From: Streptomyces justiciae
GTDB taxonomy: Bacteria > Actinomycetota > Actinomycetes > Streptomycetales > Streptomycetaceae
Reading direction: 5' to 3'
Assembly (NCBI RefSeq): GCF_015163075.1
Contig: NZ_JADDXU010000001.1
Location: 124,001 to 188,000 of the forward strand
Length of the DNA stretch: 64,000 bases
Shown piece by piece: positions 22,285-32,196 of the stretch. How positions within the stretch are numbered: position 1 is the first letter of the stretch; every line of letters starts with the position of its first letter. The notes below the pieces were generated by a model. It did not search any database, was not told the DNA's origin, and saw only the letters and a list, made by a program, of their open reading frames with translations. A program made the position numbers and the translations under genes.

Positions 22285-23076
22285 GTGCTCTCTCGCCTCA
22301 CGCGCCCCCGGGCCGTCGCCGTCTGCGCCCTGCCCGTCGTGGCCCTGCTCGCCACCGCGGCGTTCGCGCCACTGCCGTTCTCGCTGACGCAGCCCGGCAT
22401 GACGGCGAACGTCCTCGGCGAGAACCAGGACACCCCGGTCATCACGATCACGGGCGCCGAGACGCGTACGACGACCGGGCAACTGCGGATGACGACCATC
22501 GAGGCGACCAACCCGGACACCCGGGTCTCCCTCGGGGACGTGCTCGACGCGTGGTTCGCCACGGACCAGGCGGTCATGCCGCGCGACTCGGTCTACCCGA
22601 GCGGGCAGTCCACGCAGCAGATCGAGCGGCACAACACCGAGCAGATGAAGGAGTCCCAGGACGCGGCGACCGAGGCCGCGCTGAACTACCTGGACCTCTC
22701 CGACAAGAACATCAAGGTCACCCTGAAACTGGCGGACGTGGGCGGCCCCAGCGCCGGGCTCCTCTTCTCCCTCGGCATCGTCGACAAACTGAACGGCGAC
22801 GGCAACGGCGGCGACCTCACGGGCGGCCGGGTGATCGCCGGCACGGGCACGATCGACGCCGACGGCACGGTGGGCGCGGTGGGCGGCGTCTCCCTGAAGA
22901 CCCAGGCCGCGAAACGGGACGGAGCCACGGTCTTCCTAGTCCCCAAGGACGAGTGCGGCGACGCAAAGTCAGAACTCCCGAAGGGCCTCCGCCTGATCCC
23001 GGTGACGACACTGAAGGGCGCGGTGAGCTCTTTGGCGGCGCTGGAGTCGGGGAAGGGCTCCGTGCCGAGCTGTTAG
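22285..23076 (+). CDS. Secreted Lon-like serine peptidase (S16 fold)
   Basis: A 263-residue exported protein. An N-terminal signal anchor (about residues 8-32, VAVCALPVVALLATAAFA) precedes a PDZ-like middle and a C-terminal S16 peptidase domain. The catalytic dyad is visible: Ser in GGPSAGLLFSLG and Lys in GGVSLKTQAAKRDGA, with GRVIAGTGTIDADGTVGAVG between them, as in Lon. There is no ATPase domain, so this is the YlbL-type peptidase, acting at the outer face of the membrane. Its substrate is unknown. GTG 22285 begins the signal sequence; no longer start is needed. Confidence 0.85.
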   Translation: MLSRLTRPRAVAVCALPVVALLATAAFAPLPFSLTQPGMTANVLGENQDTPVITITGAETRTTTGQLRMTTIEATNPDTRVSLGDVLDAWFATDQAVMPRDSVYPSGQSTQQIERHNTEQMKESQDAATEAALNYLDLSDKNIKVTLKLADVGGPSAGLLFSLGIVDKLNGDGNGGDLTGGRVIAGTGTIDADGTVGAVGGVSLKTQAAKRDGATVFLVPKDECGDAKSELPKGLRLIPVTTLKGAVSSLAALESGKGSVPSC

Positions 23077-23092
23077 TTCCCGAAGGGTCGGC

Positions 23093-24055
23093 TCAGCCCT
23101 CCTTCACCAACCCCTCCGCCTTCATCCAGTCCAGTGCCACCTGGTGCGGGTCCTCGCCGTCCACGTCCACCCGGGCGTTCAGCTCCTGGGCCACCGAGTT
23201 GTTCAGTTTCTTCGTGATCGGGTCCAGGACCTTCTCGATCGCCGGCCACTTCTTCAGGGTCTTGGAGTTGATCTCGGGGGCGGCGTTGTAGTTGGGGAAG
23301 AATTTCTTGTCGTCCTGCATGACCGTGAGGTTCATGGATCTGATGCGGCCGTCGGTCGTGAAGACCTCGCCGTAGGTGCAACTGCCCTTCTTCACCTGGG
23401 TGTAGATGATCCCGGTGTCCATCTGCGTGATGTTCTTCGCCGGCACGCTCATCCCGTACGCCTTCTCCATGCCCGGCAGCCCGTCCGCGCGGTTGGCGAA
23501 CTCGCTCTCCACGCACAGCGTCACCGCGCCCGGGTTCGAGCGGGACAGCGCGGCCACGTCCGACAGCGTCTTCGTGCCGTACTTCTTGAAATTGGCCGCG
23601 TTCATCGCCAGCGCGTACGTGTTGTTCAGCGCGGCGGGGGCCAGCCACGTCAGGCCGTTCTTCAGGTCGGCCTTGCGGACCGCCTCCCACTGCGCCCGCG
23701 GGTCGGCGATCGGTTCGCTGTTGCCCTGGTACGTGATCCACGCGGTGCCCGTGTACTCGTACATCCCGTCCGCGTCACCGGACTTGACCGCCTCCCGCGC
23801 CCCGATGGACCCCTGGATGCCGGTGCGGTCCAGTACGTCCGCGCCCGCCGCCTCGAACGCGATCCCCATGATCGCGCCCAGGATCAGCTGTTCCGTGAAC
23901 TCCTTCGAGGTGACCGTCAGGCTCGCGCCCTTCAGTGGTTCCCCGCCGCCGATCGACCCCGGCTTCACGTCGTCGACCATGGGGGAGCCGCTCGTCAGAC
24001 CGCAGGCCGAGGACAGCACCAGCAGTCCCGCCGTCAGCAGGCACGCGCGCTTCAT
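23093..24055 (-). CDS. opuCC: Betaine/choline-type ABC transporter substrate-binding lipoprotein
   Basis: A 320-residue lipoprotein that should bind quaternary ammonium osmoprotectants outside the cell. The signal ends in the lipobox LSSAC (Cys18). The mature part starts with SLTVTSKEFTEQLILGAIMG, the hallmark of the OpuAC/OpuCC family, followed by GDADGMYEYTGTAWITYQG. ATG (24053-24055) overlaps the permease stop (ATGA), and GGAGGTGG lies about 5 bases upstream. It is the last gene of a four-gene operon: permease, ATPase, permease, binding protein. Choline, betaine, carnitine or ectoine are possible ligands; the sequence does not decide. Confidence 0.88.
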   Translation of the reverse strand: MKRACLLTAGLLVLSSACGLTSGSPMVDDVKPGSIGGGEPLKGASLTVTSKEFTEQLILGAIMGIAFEAAGADVLDRTGIQGSIGAREAVKSGDADGMYEYTGTAWITYQGNSEPIADPRAQWEAVRKADLKNGLTWLAPAALNNTYALAMNAANFKKYGTKTLSDVAALSRSNPGAVTLCVESEFANRADGLPGMEKAYGMSVPAKNITQMDTGIIYTQVKKGSCTYGEVFTTDGRIRSMNLTVMQDDKKFFPNYNAAPEINSKTLKKWPAIEKVLDPITKKLNNSVAQELNARVDVDGEDPHQVALDWMKAEGLVKEG

Positions 24056-24864
24056 CGCCCCACCTCCAACCCCCGTGGCCGCAGCGTCAGTTCCGCCAGC
24101 GACGCCAGCCAGTCGACCAGCAGCGCCAGCGCCACCGTGAGGATCGAGCCCAGCATCAGCACCGGCATGCGCTGGTTGGTGATACCGGTCGTGATGAGGA
24201 CACCCAGGCCGCCGCCACCCCCGAACGTCGCCAGCGTCGCCGTACCGACATTGAGGACGAGGGCCGTTCTGACGCCCGCGAGGATCAGCGGTACCGCCAG
24301 CGGCAGTTCCACCCGCGTCAGCACCCCCACCGACGACATCCCGATGCCCCGCGCCGCCTCCAGCAGCGTCGGGTCGTTCGCCTTCAGGCCCGCGATCGTG
24401 TTCGACAGCACCGGGAGCACCGCGTAGATGATGATGCCGATCAGCGCGGCCTTCGTCCCCGTGCCCAGCCAGATCACCAGCAGCGCGAGGAGGCCGATCG
24501 CCGGGGTCGCCTGGCCCATGTTGGCGACGGCCATCGCGACCGGGGCGGCCTTCCGGAACATCTTCCGAGTCAGCAGGATGCCCAGCGGGATCGCGATGAT
24601 CAGCACGAAGAACGTGGAGATCACCGTCAGCTTCACATGCTGCCAAAGCGCCTTCGACACCTGCCCGTTGGACAGCGCGTTCTCGGAGATCGAGTCCAGG
24701 TCCGCCTGCTGGAACCACAGCCAGGTCGCCAGCAGGACCGCCACCAGGACAGCCGGAAGGAACGTCAGCTTCTGCCAGGTGATCCGGCGGGGCTGCGTCG
24801 GCGCCGGCGGCGGTGCCTCCCGCTCCTCCAGGGACTCCTCCTGCTCCAGCTCGGGGACGCTCAC
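24052..24864 (-). CDS. OpuC-type ABC transporter permease
   Basis: A 270-residue inner-membrane permease. After a charged N-terminal tail come about six membrane segments, starting with FLPAVLVAVLLATWLWF. The coupling region NTIAGLKANDPTLLEAARGIGMSSVGVLTRVELPLAVPLI carries the EAA loop that contacts the ATPase. It starts with GTG at 24864, which overlaps the ATPase stop (GTGA), and ends over the binding-protein start. The much longer upstream frame is a shadow of the ATPase gene. It pairs with the second permease encoded at 26107-26754. Confidence 0.88.
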   Translation of the reverse strand: MSVPELEQEESLEEREAPPPAPTQPRRITWQKLTFLPAVLVAVLLATWLWFQQADLDSISENALSNGQVSKALWQHVKLTVISTFFVLIIAIPLGILLTRKMFRKAAPVAMAVANMGQATPAIGLLALLVIWLGTGTKAALIGIIIYAVLPVLSNTIAGLKANDPTLLEAARGIGMSSVGVLTRVELPLAVPLILAGVRTALVLNVGTATLATFGGGGGLGVLITTGITNQRMPVLMLGSILTVALALLVDWLASLAELTLRPRGLEVGR

Positions 24865-26114
24865 GCCTTCTTCCCCCCGCCGTCCGTGTCGCCCTCCTGT
24901 TCGGCGTGGGTCTGCGCGGCCCTGGCCTCCTCCAGCTCGTGCTGGTGCTCCATGGCCTCCAGCCGGTCCGCCTCCAGCAGCTCGTGCACGGAGTTCATCA
25001 GCGTCTCCATGTCGACGACGCCCGTGTACTCCCCGCGCCGCCCGGTCACCGCCACCCGCCCCGCGTTGTCCGTCAGCACGGCCTCCAGCGCGTCCCGCAG
25101 GGTCGCGTCCCGTGTCACCGTGTCGTGGACCAGCGTCCCGGCCCGCGCCAGCGAACCCTTCGCCCGCATCAGGTCGCCGCGCCGCAGCCACTTGTAGGGG
25201 CGGCCACGCTTGTCGAGGAGCAGGATCTCGTTCGTACCGCTGTCCCGGAGCCGGTTGAAGATGTCCTGGAGCGGGTCGTCGACGGTCACCACCGGGTAGT
25301 CGGTGATCTCCACGTCCCGTACGCGCGTCAGGTTCAGCCGCTTCAGCGCCGCGCCCGCCCCGACGAACCCCGACACGAAGTCGTCCGCCGGGTTGGTGAG
25401 GATCGCCTCCGGGGTGTCGAACTGCGCGATGTGCGAGCGTTCGCGCAACACGGCGATACGGTCGCCCAGTTTGATCGCCTCGTCGAAGTCGTGCGTGACG
25501 AACACGATCGTCTTGTGCAGCTCGTGCTGGAGCCTGATCAACTCGTCCTGGAGATGGTCCCGGGTGATCGGGTCGACCGCGCCGAACGGCTCGTCCATCA
25601 ACAACACCGGCGGGTCCGCCGCCAACGCCCGGGCCACGCCCACGCGTTGCTGCTGGCCGCCGGAGAGCTGACGCGGATACCGGCCGTGGAACTCGCCCGG
25701 GTCGAGCCCCACCAGGTCCAGCAGCTCCTCCACCCGGTCCTTGATCCGGCTCTTCCCCCAGCCGACCATCTTCGGCACCAGCGCGATGTTCTGCGCGACC
25801 GTCATGTGCGGGAACAGACCCGCCGACTGGATCGCATAGCCCACCTTGCGGCGCAGCTTGACCGGATCGATGTCGGTCACGTCCTCACCGTCGATCCGGA
25901 TGCGACCGCCCGACGGCTCGATCAACCTGTTGATCATCTTGAGCGTCGTCGACTTACCGCAGCCGGACGGGCCGACGAAGATGACGATCTCGCCCGCCTT
26001 GATCTCCATGTTGACGTTGTCGACGGACGGCTGCGGATTGCCGGGGTACCTCTTGGTCAGGTTCTCCAGCTCGATCGACGCGCCGGAGGCGGTGGACGTG
26101 GACGTCTCAGACAC
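24861..26114 (-). CDS. opuCA: OpuCA-type ABC transporter ATPase with CBS domains
   Basis: A 417-residue ATPase powering betaine-type uptake. Walker A is GPSGCGKST, the signature is LSGGQQQR, and Walker B is VLLMDEPFGAVD. The specific linker HKTIVFVTHDFDEAIKLGDRIAVL is typical of OpuA/OpuC. The C-terminal part (about 260-385) contains two CBS domains, DVEITDYPVVTVDDPLQDIF and TVTRDATLRDALEAVLTD, which in this family sense ionic strength or cyclic-di-AMP. A charged His/Glu-rich tail ends the protein. It overlaps the first permease gene by 8 bp and the second by 4 bp. Confidence 0.92.
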   Translation of the reverse strand: MSETSTSTASGASIELENLTKRYPGNPQPSVDNVNMEIKAGEIVIFVGPSGCGKSTTLKMINRLIEPSGGRIRIDGEDVTDIDPVKLRRKVGYAIQSAGLFPHMTVAQNIALVPKMVGWGKSRIKDRVEELLDLVGLDPGEFHGRYPRQLSGGQQQRVGVARALAADPPVLLMDEPFGAVDPITRDHLQDELIRLQHELHKTIVFVTHDFDEAIKLGDRIAVLRERSHIAQFDTPEAILTNPADDFVSGFVGAGAALKRLNLTRVRDVEITDYPVVTVDDPLQDIFNRLRDSGTNEILLLDKRGRPYKWLRRGDLMRAKGSLARAGTLVHDTVTRDATLRDALEAVLTDNAGRVAVTGRRGEYTGVVDMETLMNSVHELLEADRLEAMEHQHELEEARAAQTHAEQEGDTDGGGKKA

Positions 26115-26754
26115 GGATCCCCCTGGGAATGGTCAGCCGTCCGATCAGGACGTACGCGGCGTCGAACAGCAGGGCCAGGACGATGATCCCGAGCGTGCCC
26201 GCGAGCACCTGGTTGAGCGCGTTCTTGCTGCCCAGGGAGGCGATCCCGCGGAAGATCTCGTTGCCGAGGCCGGGCCCGGAGGCGTAGGCGGCGATGGCCG
26301 CGATGCCCATCAGCATCTGCGTGGAGACCCGGATGCCGGTCAGGATCGGCGGCCAGGCCAGCGGCAGCTCGACCCGCACCAGCCGCATCGGCCGGGACAT
26401 CCCGATGCCCGTCGCCGCGTCCACCAGGGACGGGTCGACCCCGCGCAGGCCGACGATCGCGTTGCGCACGATCGGCAGCAGCCCGTACAGCGTCAGCGCG
26501 ATCACCGTGGGCGGCACGCCCAGCCCGACGATCGGGATGAGCAGACCGATCATGGCGAGCGACGGGATGGTCAGAATGGTCGAGGTGGTCAGCGTCGCGA
26601 GGTTCCCGGCCCATTCGCTGCGATAGGTGACGACCCCGATCAGCACCCCGATCACCGTCGCCACGACCATGCACTGGAAGACGGCGCTGGCGTGCTGGTA
26701 GGCGTCGGTGAGCAGCTGCTGATGGCGGTTGCCGAGATACTCCCAGAAGCTCAC
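26107..26754 (-). CDS. OpuC-type ABC transporter permease, first gene of operon
   Basis: A 215-residue permease with about six membrane helices, for example VFQCMVVATVIGVLIGVVTY and IIVLALLFDAAYVLIG. The EAA-like loop is NAIVGLRGVDPSLVDAATGIGMSRPMRLVRVELPLAWPPIL. GTG (26752-26754) has a GGAGTGAGGG stretch upstream. The gene leads the four-gene operon and its stop overlaps the ATPase start by 8 bp. Upstream, after 20 bases, ends the Lrp-type regulator gene transcribed in the same direction, so the operon may also be read from that gene's promoter. Confidence 0.88.
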   Translation of the reverse strand: MSFWEYLGNRHQQLLTDAYQHASAVFQCMVVATVIGVLIGVVTYRSEWAGNLATLTTSTILTIPSLAMIGLLIPIVGLGVPPTVIALTLYGLLPIVRNAIVGLRGVDPSLVDAATGIGMSRPMRLVRVELPLAWPPILTGIRVSTQMLMGIAAIAAYASGPGLGNEIFRGIASLGSKNALNQVLAGTLGIIVLALLFDAAYVLIGRLTIPRGIRV

Positions 26755-26774
26755 ACGCCCTCACTCCATGGCAG

Positions 26775-28527
<1,753 letters not shown>

Positions 28528-28679
28528 AGCCCAGGGAACCTGAGAAGCCGCGCCAACCTGTGAATGTGGCGTGAATCCACAAGCGCTTTCGCCCAACCTT
28601 GAAACCGGTGAACGGGAGTTGACACTCTCTGGTCCTGTGGATGCCGCCAGGGCGTCCGCGGGACCCGGGGAGCACCACC

Positions 28680-29534
28680 GTGACCGACCGCATCGACCTC
28701 GACGTACCGGCGAAGCGCCGGCTGAAGGAGAAGGCCCTGCACGAGGGCACGGTCCTGCAGTCCTTCGCTTTCGACGAGGTGCACCAGCACCTGTACGTCC
28801 TCCAGGTGCGGCGCGGCGGCATCGGCGCCGGCAACCTCTGCCTCAACAAGCTCGATTTCGACGGCGAGTTGCTCGGCCACATGTACCTCCATGGCTTCGG
28901 GCACGGCGTCAGCATGGGCGTGCAGAACGCCGCCGACGGCAAGGTGTGGATCTGGACCGAGGCCGAGGCGAAGGGCGGTTACGGCCAGGCCGTCACCCGC
29001 TTCCGGTTCGCCGCCGGCGCCACCCGCACCGTCACGGACGTCAACACCCGCAAGCCCATACCGGGTTCGACCAACAACCAGCCCACGGTCTGCATGGCGT
29101 CGAAGCGCATAGCCGTCCGCTACCGCCTCAAGGGCAAGCCCCGCTACCGCGTCTGGGACCTCGACGCCTTCGTCAGCCGTCATTACGACGACCCGATCGC
29201 GGACATCGCCCAGCCCGCCCCGCACCCCGACCCCAAGATCCCCTTCCAGGGCTACGCCCTGCACGGCGACCACCTCTACCAACTCGCCGGCACCGCCTAC
29301 GACCCCGAGACCAACCCGCCCGCCAAGTTCGGCAACGCCCACCTCTCCTGCGTCGACCTCACCACCGGCTCACTGCTCCAGCGCATGCGCACCGAGGCCG
29401 GCCGCTCCCTCAGCTACCGCGAGCCGGAGGGCCTCGCCTTCCGCCACAGGACGAAGAAGGGCCTCTACATCGGCCTCGCGTCGGGCGCGGCGGGGGCTCG
29501 CCGGTTCTCCCTGTACGCCAAGCCGCAGTCGTAG
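28680..29534 (+). CDS. TagC-like beta-propeller protein (phage P68 receptor-binding-like)
   Basis: A 284-residue protein of repeated beta strands (for example LQSFAFDEVHQHLYVLQV, KVWIWTEAEAKGGYGQAV, GLYIGLASGAAGARRFSLY), which fits the P68 RBP/TagC-like beta-propeller family, annotated in Streptomyces as teichoic acid biosynthesis protein C-like. No signal peptide is visible from this start. GTG 28680 has GGGGAG about 8 bases upstream; the ATG at 28641 is in frame but lies just after TTGACA (28619-28624), a likely -35 box. Function is unproven; binding to wall glycopolymers is plausible. Neighbours give no hint. Confidence 0.65.
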   Translation: MTDRIDLDVPAKRRLKEKALHEGTVLQSFAFDEVHQHLYVLQVRRGGIGAGNLCLNKLDFDGELLGHMYLHGFGHGVSMGVQNAADGKVWIWTEAEAKGGYGQAVTRFRFAAGATRTVTDVNTRKPIPGSTNNQPTVCMASKRIAVRYRLKGKPRYRVWDLDAFVSRHYDDPIADIAQPAPHPDPKIPFQGYALHGDHLYQLAGTAYDPETNPPAKFGNAHLSCVDLTTGSLLQRMRTEAGRSLSYREPEGLAFRHRTKKGLYIGLASGAAGARRFSLYAKPQS

Positions 29535-29560
29535 GCGTGGTACGGCCGTAGGCTGACCCC

Positions 29561-29842
29561 ATGGCGAGGATCAACGACGTGGGCGGCACGCAGGGCTTCG
29601 GCGCGATCGACACCGCCGACGACACCGAACCCTTCCACGCGGACTGGGAGGCCCGGGTCGTCGGCCTCTTCAACACCCTGCGCGCCCAAGGGATCTTCAA
29701 CACCAACGAGTTCCGGGACGCCATCGAGTCGATGCCGCCCGCCGAGTACCTCGCGGCCTCGTACTACGAGCGCTGGTTCACCGCGATCGTCGCCCTGCTG
29801 GAGACCAAGGGCGTGCTGGAACCAGGTGAGTTGGATGACTGA
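29561..29842 (+). CDS. Nitrile hydratase beta subunit, N-terminal half (separate subunit)
   Basis: A 93-residue protein that matches only the N-terminal half of nitrile hydratase beta: NDVGGTQGFGAI, then FHADWEARVVGLFNTL and NEFRDAIESMPPAEYLAASYYERW. In standard enzymes this is fused to an SH3-like C-terminal half; here the C-terminal half is the next gene. Three-subunit relatives with a split beta are thiocyanate hydrolase and the toyocamycin nitrile hydratase ToyJKL. The stop overlaps the next start by 8 bp. The subunit should help build the dimer interface around the metal site of the alpha subunit. Confidence 0.85.
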   Translation: MARINDVGGTQGFGAIDTADDTEPFHADWEARVVGLFNTLRAQGIFNTNEFRDAIESMPPAEYLAASYYERWFTAIVALLETKGVLEPGELDD

Positions 29843-30128
29843 CGGCGACCGCTTCCCGCCCGGCACCCGCGTCCGCACCTTCCCCCACGACCCGGCGCAC
29901 CACACCCGCCTGCCCCGCTACGCCCGCGGCAAGCGAGGCGTGGTCGTCGAGCCCGAGGGCCCCGCGGAGCTCGCCGACATCAGCGCGCAGGGCCGCGGGG
30001 ACGCGCCGGTCGAGCAGATCTACGCGGTCCGCTTCGCGGCCCGGGACCTGTGGGGCGAGGGCGACCATCACGTCGTACTGAATCTGTGGGAAAGCTACTT
30101 GGAGGAGGATCCCGACCGTGACCGGTGA
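29835..30128 (+). CDS. Nitrile hydratase beta subunit, C-terminal SH3-like half (separate subunit)
   Basis: A 97-residue protein corresponding to the C-terminal barrel of nitrile hydratase beta: FPPGTRVRTF, HTRLPRYARGKRGVVVEPEG, IYAVRFAARDLWGEG and LWESYLEEDP are the conserved blocks. ATG 29835 has AGGTGAG about 5 bases upstream; the GTG at 29826 overlaps that site. It overlaps the N-terminal-half gene by 8 bp and the alpha-like gene by 11 bp, so the three proteins are made from one coupled message. No frameshift joins it to the first half: both have their own start and stop. Confidence 0.85.
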   Translation: MTDGDRFPPGTRVRTFPHDPAHHTRLPRYARGKRGVVVEPEGPAELADISAQGRGDAPVEQIYAVRFAARDLWGEGDHHVVLNLWESYLEEDPDRDR

Positions 30129-30699
30129 GCACCCCGACGCGACGATCGCCCAGCGGGTCCGGCGCCTCGAAACCCTGCTGGAGGAGAAGGGCCTGATCAC
30201 CGGTGAGCGGGTGGACGAGGCCATCGACGCCTTCCTCGCCTCCTCCTCCCCGGCGAACGGCGCCCGGGTGGTGGCCCGCGCCTGGACCGACGAGGGCTAC
30301 AAGTCCCGGCTCCTCGCGGACGGTACGGCGGCGGTGCGCGAACTGGGCTACATGGAGGGCTCGTACCAGCGCCTGCGCGTCGTCGAGAACACGGCCGGCA
30401 CCCACAACGTCATCGTCTGCACCCTCTGCTCCTGCTACCCGCTCCGCCTCCTCGGCCCGTCCCCGAGCTGGTACAAGTCCGAGGCGTACCGCTCCCGGGT
30501 GGTCCGTGAACCCCGGTCCGTGCTACGGGAGTTCGGCCTGGAGCTGCCCGACACCGTCGACATCACGGTGTGGGACTCCAGCGCCGAGAGCCGCTACATG
30601 GTCCTGCCGCGCCGGCCAGAGGGCACGGAAGGGCTGGCGGAGGAGGAGCTGGCGGCGCTGGTCACGCGCAACGCGCTGATCGGCACGGCTGCTCTGTGA
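30118..30699 (+). CDS. Nitrile hydratase / thiocyanate hydrolase-type alpha subunit (cobalt type)
   Basis: The metal-binding subunit, 193 residues. The cysteine claw VCTLCSC (Cys101, Cys104, Cys106) has the Thr typical of cobalt enzymes (iron enzymes have Ser at that place). Conserved surroundings include NVIVCTLCSCYPLRLLGPSPSWYKS and YRSRVVREPRSVLREFG. It should hydrate a nitrile to an amide, or hydrolyse thiocyanate. GTG 30118 has GGAGGAGGA 8 bases upstream. No activator (metal chaperone) gene is visible nearby. Its 3' end overlaps the convergent TPR gene by 38 bp. The true substrate cannot be told from the sequence. Confidence 0.9.
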   Translation: MTGEHPDATIAQRVRRLETLLEEKGLITGERVDEAIDAFLASSSPANGARVVARAWTDEGYKSRLLADGTAAVRELGYMEGSYQRLRVVENTAGTHNVIVCTLCSCYPLRLLGPSPSWYKSEAYRSRVVREPRSVLREFGLELPDTVDITVWDSSAESRYMVLPRRPEGTEGLAEEELAALVTRNALIGTAAL

Positions 30700-32098
30700 C
30701 CGACTCCGGTACTTCCGAGGACGGTTCGGCGCCGAGCGCCGTCAACGCCTCCCGAGCCGCGGGGACTTGGAGCGGTGAGAAGTACGGGTTGATCCGCAGC
30801 GCCTCCTGAAGATGCCGCCGCGCGGGCCCGTACTTCTCCAACTCCCGCTCGATCATGCCCCGGTGGAAGGCGTACAGCGCACTGCGCACGCCGCCGCCGT
30901 GCACGTGGTCCGTCGCCCGCACCGCGTACCGCAGCGCCTCCTCGTCCTGCCCGGCCCGGTGCAGCGCCCACCCGAGCGCGTCGGCCACCGCGATCCCGGG
31001 CTGGCGCCGCCACTCCGCCCGCAACCGCCGTACCGCGGAGGCGGGATCACCGTGGTCGGCCTCGAACACGCCGAGCACCAGCTCCTCGTCGGCCCCGCCC
31101 GCGGCGGCGCTGCTCACCCGCGCCCGCAGCAGGTCGTACTGCGCCCGCGCCGCCTGCCGCAGCCCCAGCGACTCGTACAACTCACCCAGTTCCAGCGCGA
31201 TGTGCGGGCTCGGCTGGTTGGCCAGCGCCAGCCGGTACGCGCTCAGCGCCTCCGACGTGCGCCCCAGCGCCGCCAGCGCCCGCCCCTGCCCGGCCTGCGC
31301 GGCCCGCTGGTCGGGGTCGATCCGCACCGCCTCCTGGAAGTTCCGCAGCGCGACCTCCCGCTCCCCGCGCTCCCAGGCCACCTGCCCCACCCGCTCCAGA
31401 TACGCCGCCCGCTCGGCCGGTGCCTTCGCGCCCGCCGCCGCGTCGGAGAGCTGCGCCATCGCGTCCTCACGCCAGCCCCGGTCCCGGTACACCGCCCCGG
31501 CCCTCGCCATCACGGCCGGCCCGCCCCGCAGTTCCTGGAGCCGCTCCAGCGCCCGCCCCGCGGCCTTCCAGTCGCCGAGGCCTGTATAGGCGTCGATCAG
31601 CAGCGGATACGTCGTCCAGCGCTTCGCGTCCAGCTTCCGCGCGGCCTCACCCCACGTCCGCGCCGCCCGGAAGTCCCGCCGCGCGTTCGCCAGCGCCGCC
31701 ATCCCGTCGTAGGCGGCGGCGCTCTTCTCGACTCTCAGCGAGGTCCGCAGCGCCTTGTCGGCCTTCGGGTAGTACGCCGACTGCGCCGTCCGCCGCCCCT
31801 GCTCGACGTACGCCGCCCCGAGCACCGCCCACGACTCGGCGTCCCGCGGGTTCTTCCGCAGATGCGTCTCCCGCTCACCGATCAGCGCCGCGAGGTCCGG
31901 CAGCGCGGCCGGCGCCCCCGCCGACACCGCCGTGAGCGCCTGCGCGCCCGGCGCCGGCGGCACGGCGTCCCGCGGGCCCGTCCGCTGCACCGGCACCACC
32001 ATCAGCGTCCCGCCGAGCACCAGACACCCGGTGAGGGCGGCGACCAGCCCCCAGCGGCCGACGCGTCCGCCCCGCCGGGCCTCCTCTTGGTTCTCCAT
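30662..32098 (-). CDS. Membrane-anchored TPR-repeat protein
   Basis: A 478-residue protein with one N-terminal membrane helix (WGLVAALTGCLVLGGTLMVV) and a long series of tetratricopeptide repeats outside, for example DAESWAVLGAAYVEQGRRTA, EVALRNFQEAVRIDPDQRAA and EALSAYRLALANQPSPHIAL. TPR domains bind partner proteins; the partner is unknown. I use ATG 32098; an in-frame GTG at 32107 is possible and neither has a good ribosome site. Its 3' end overlaps the nitrile hydratase alpha gene on the other strand. It is divergent from the FAD-linked oxidase gene. Confidence 0.8.
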   Translation of the reverse strand: MENQEEARRGGRVGRWGLVAALTGCLVLGGTLMVVPVQRTGPRDAVPPAPGAQALTAVSAGAPAALPDLAALIGERETHLRKNPRDAESWAVLGAAYVEQGRRTAQSAYYPKADKALRTSLRVEKSAAAYDGMAALANARRDFRAARTWGEAARKLDAKRWTTYPLLIDAYTGLGDWKAAGRALERLQELRGGPAVMARAGAVYRDRGWREDAMAQLSDAAAGAKAPAERAAYLERVGQVAWERGEREVALRNFQEAVRIDPDQRAAQAGQGRALAALGRTSEALSAYRLALANQPSPHIALELGELYESLGLRQAARAQYDLLRARVSSAAAGGADEELVLGVFEADHGDPASAVRRLRAEWRRQPGIAVADALGWALHRAGQDEEALRYAVRATDHVHGGGVRSALYAFHRGMIERELEKYGPARRHLQEALRINPYFSPLQVPAAREALTALGAEPSSEVPESVTEQPCRSARCA

Positions 32099-32196
32099 GG
32101 CGCTCACTGTGCGTCAGTACGACGACCACATCCCCGTATGCGAAGGCCGGTGCGGACGGGGTTCACACCGATGGCCCCGGGTGCGACGCTGTGATC

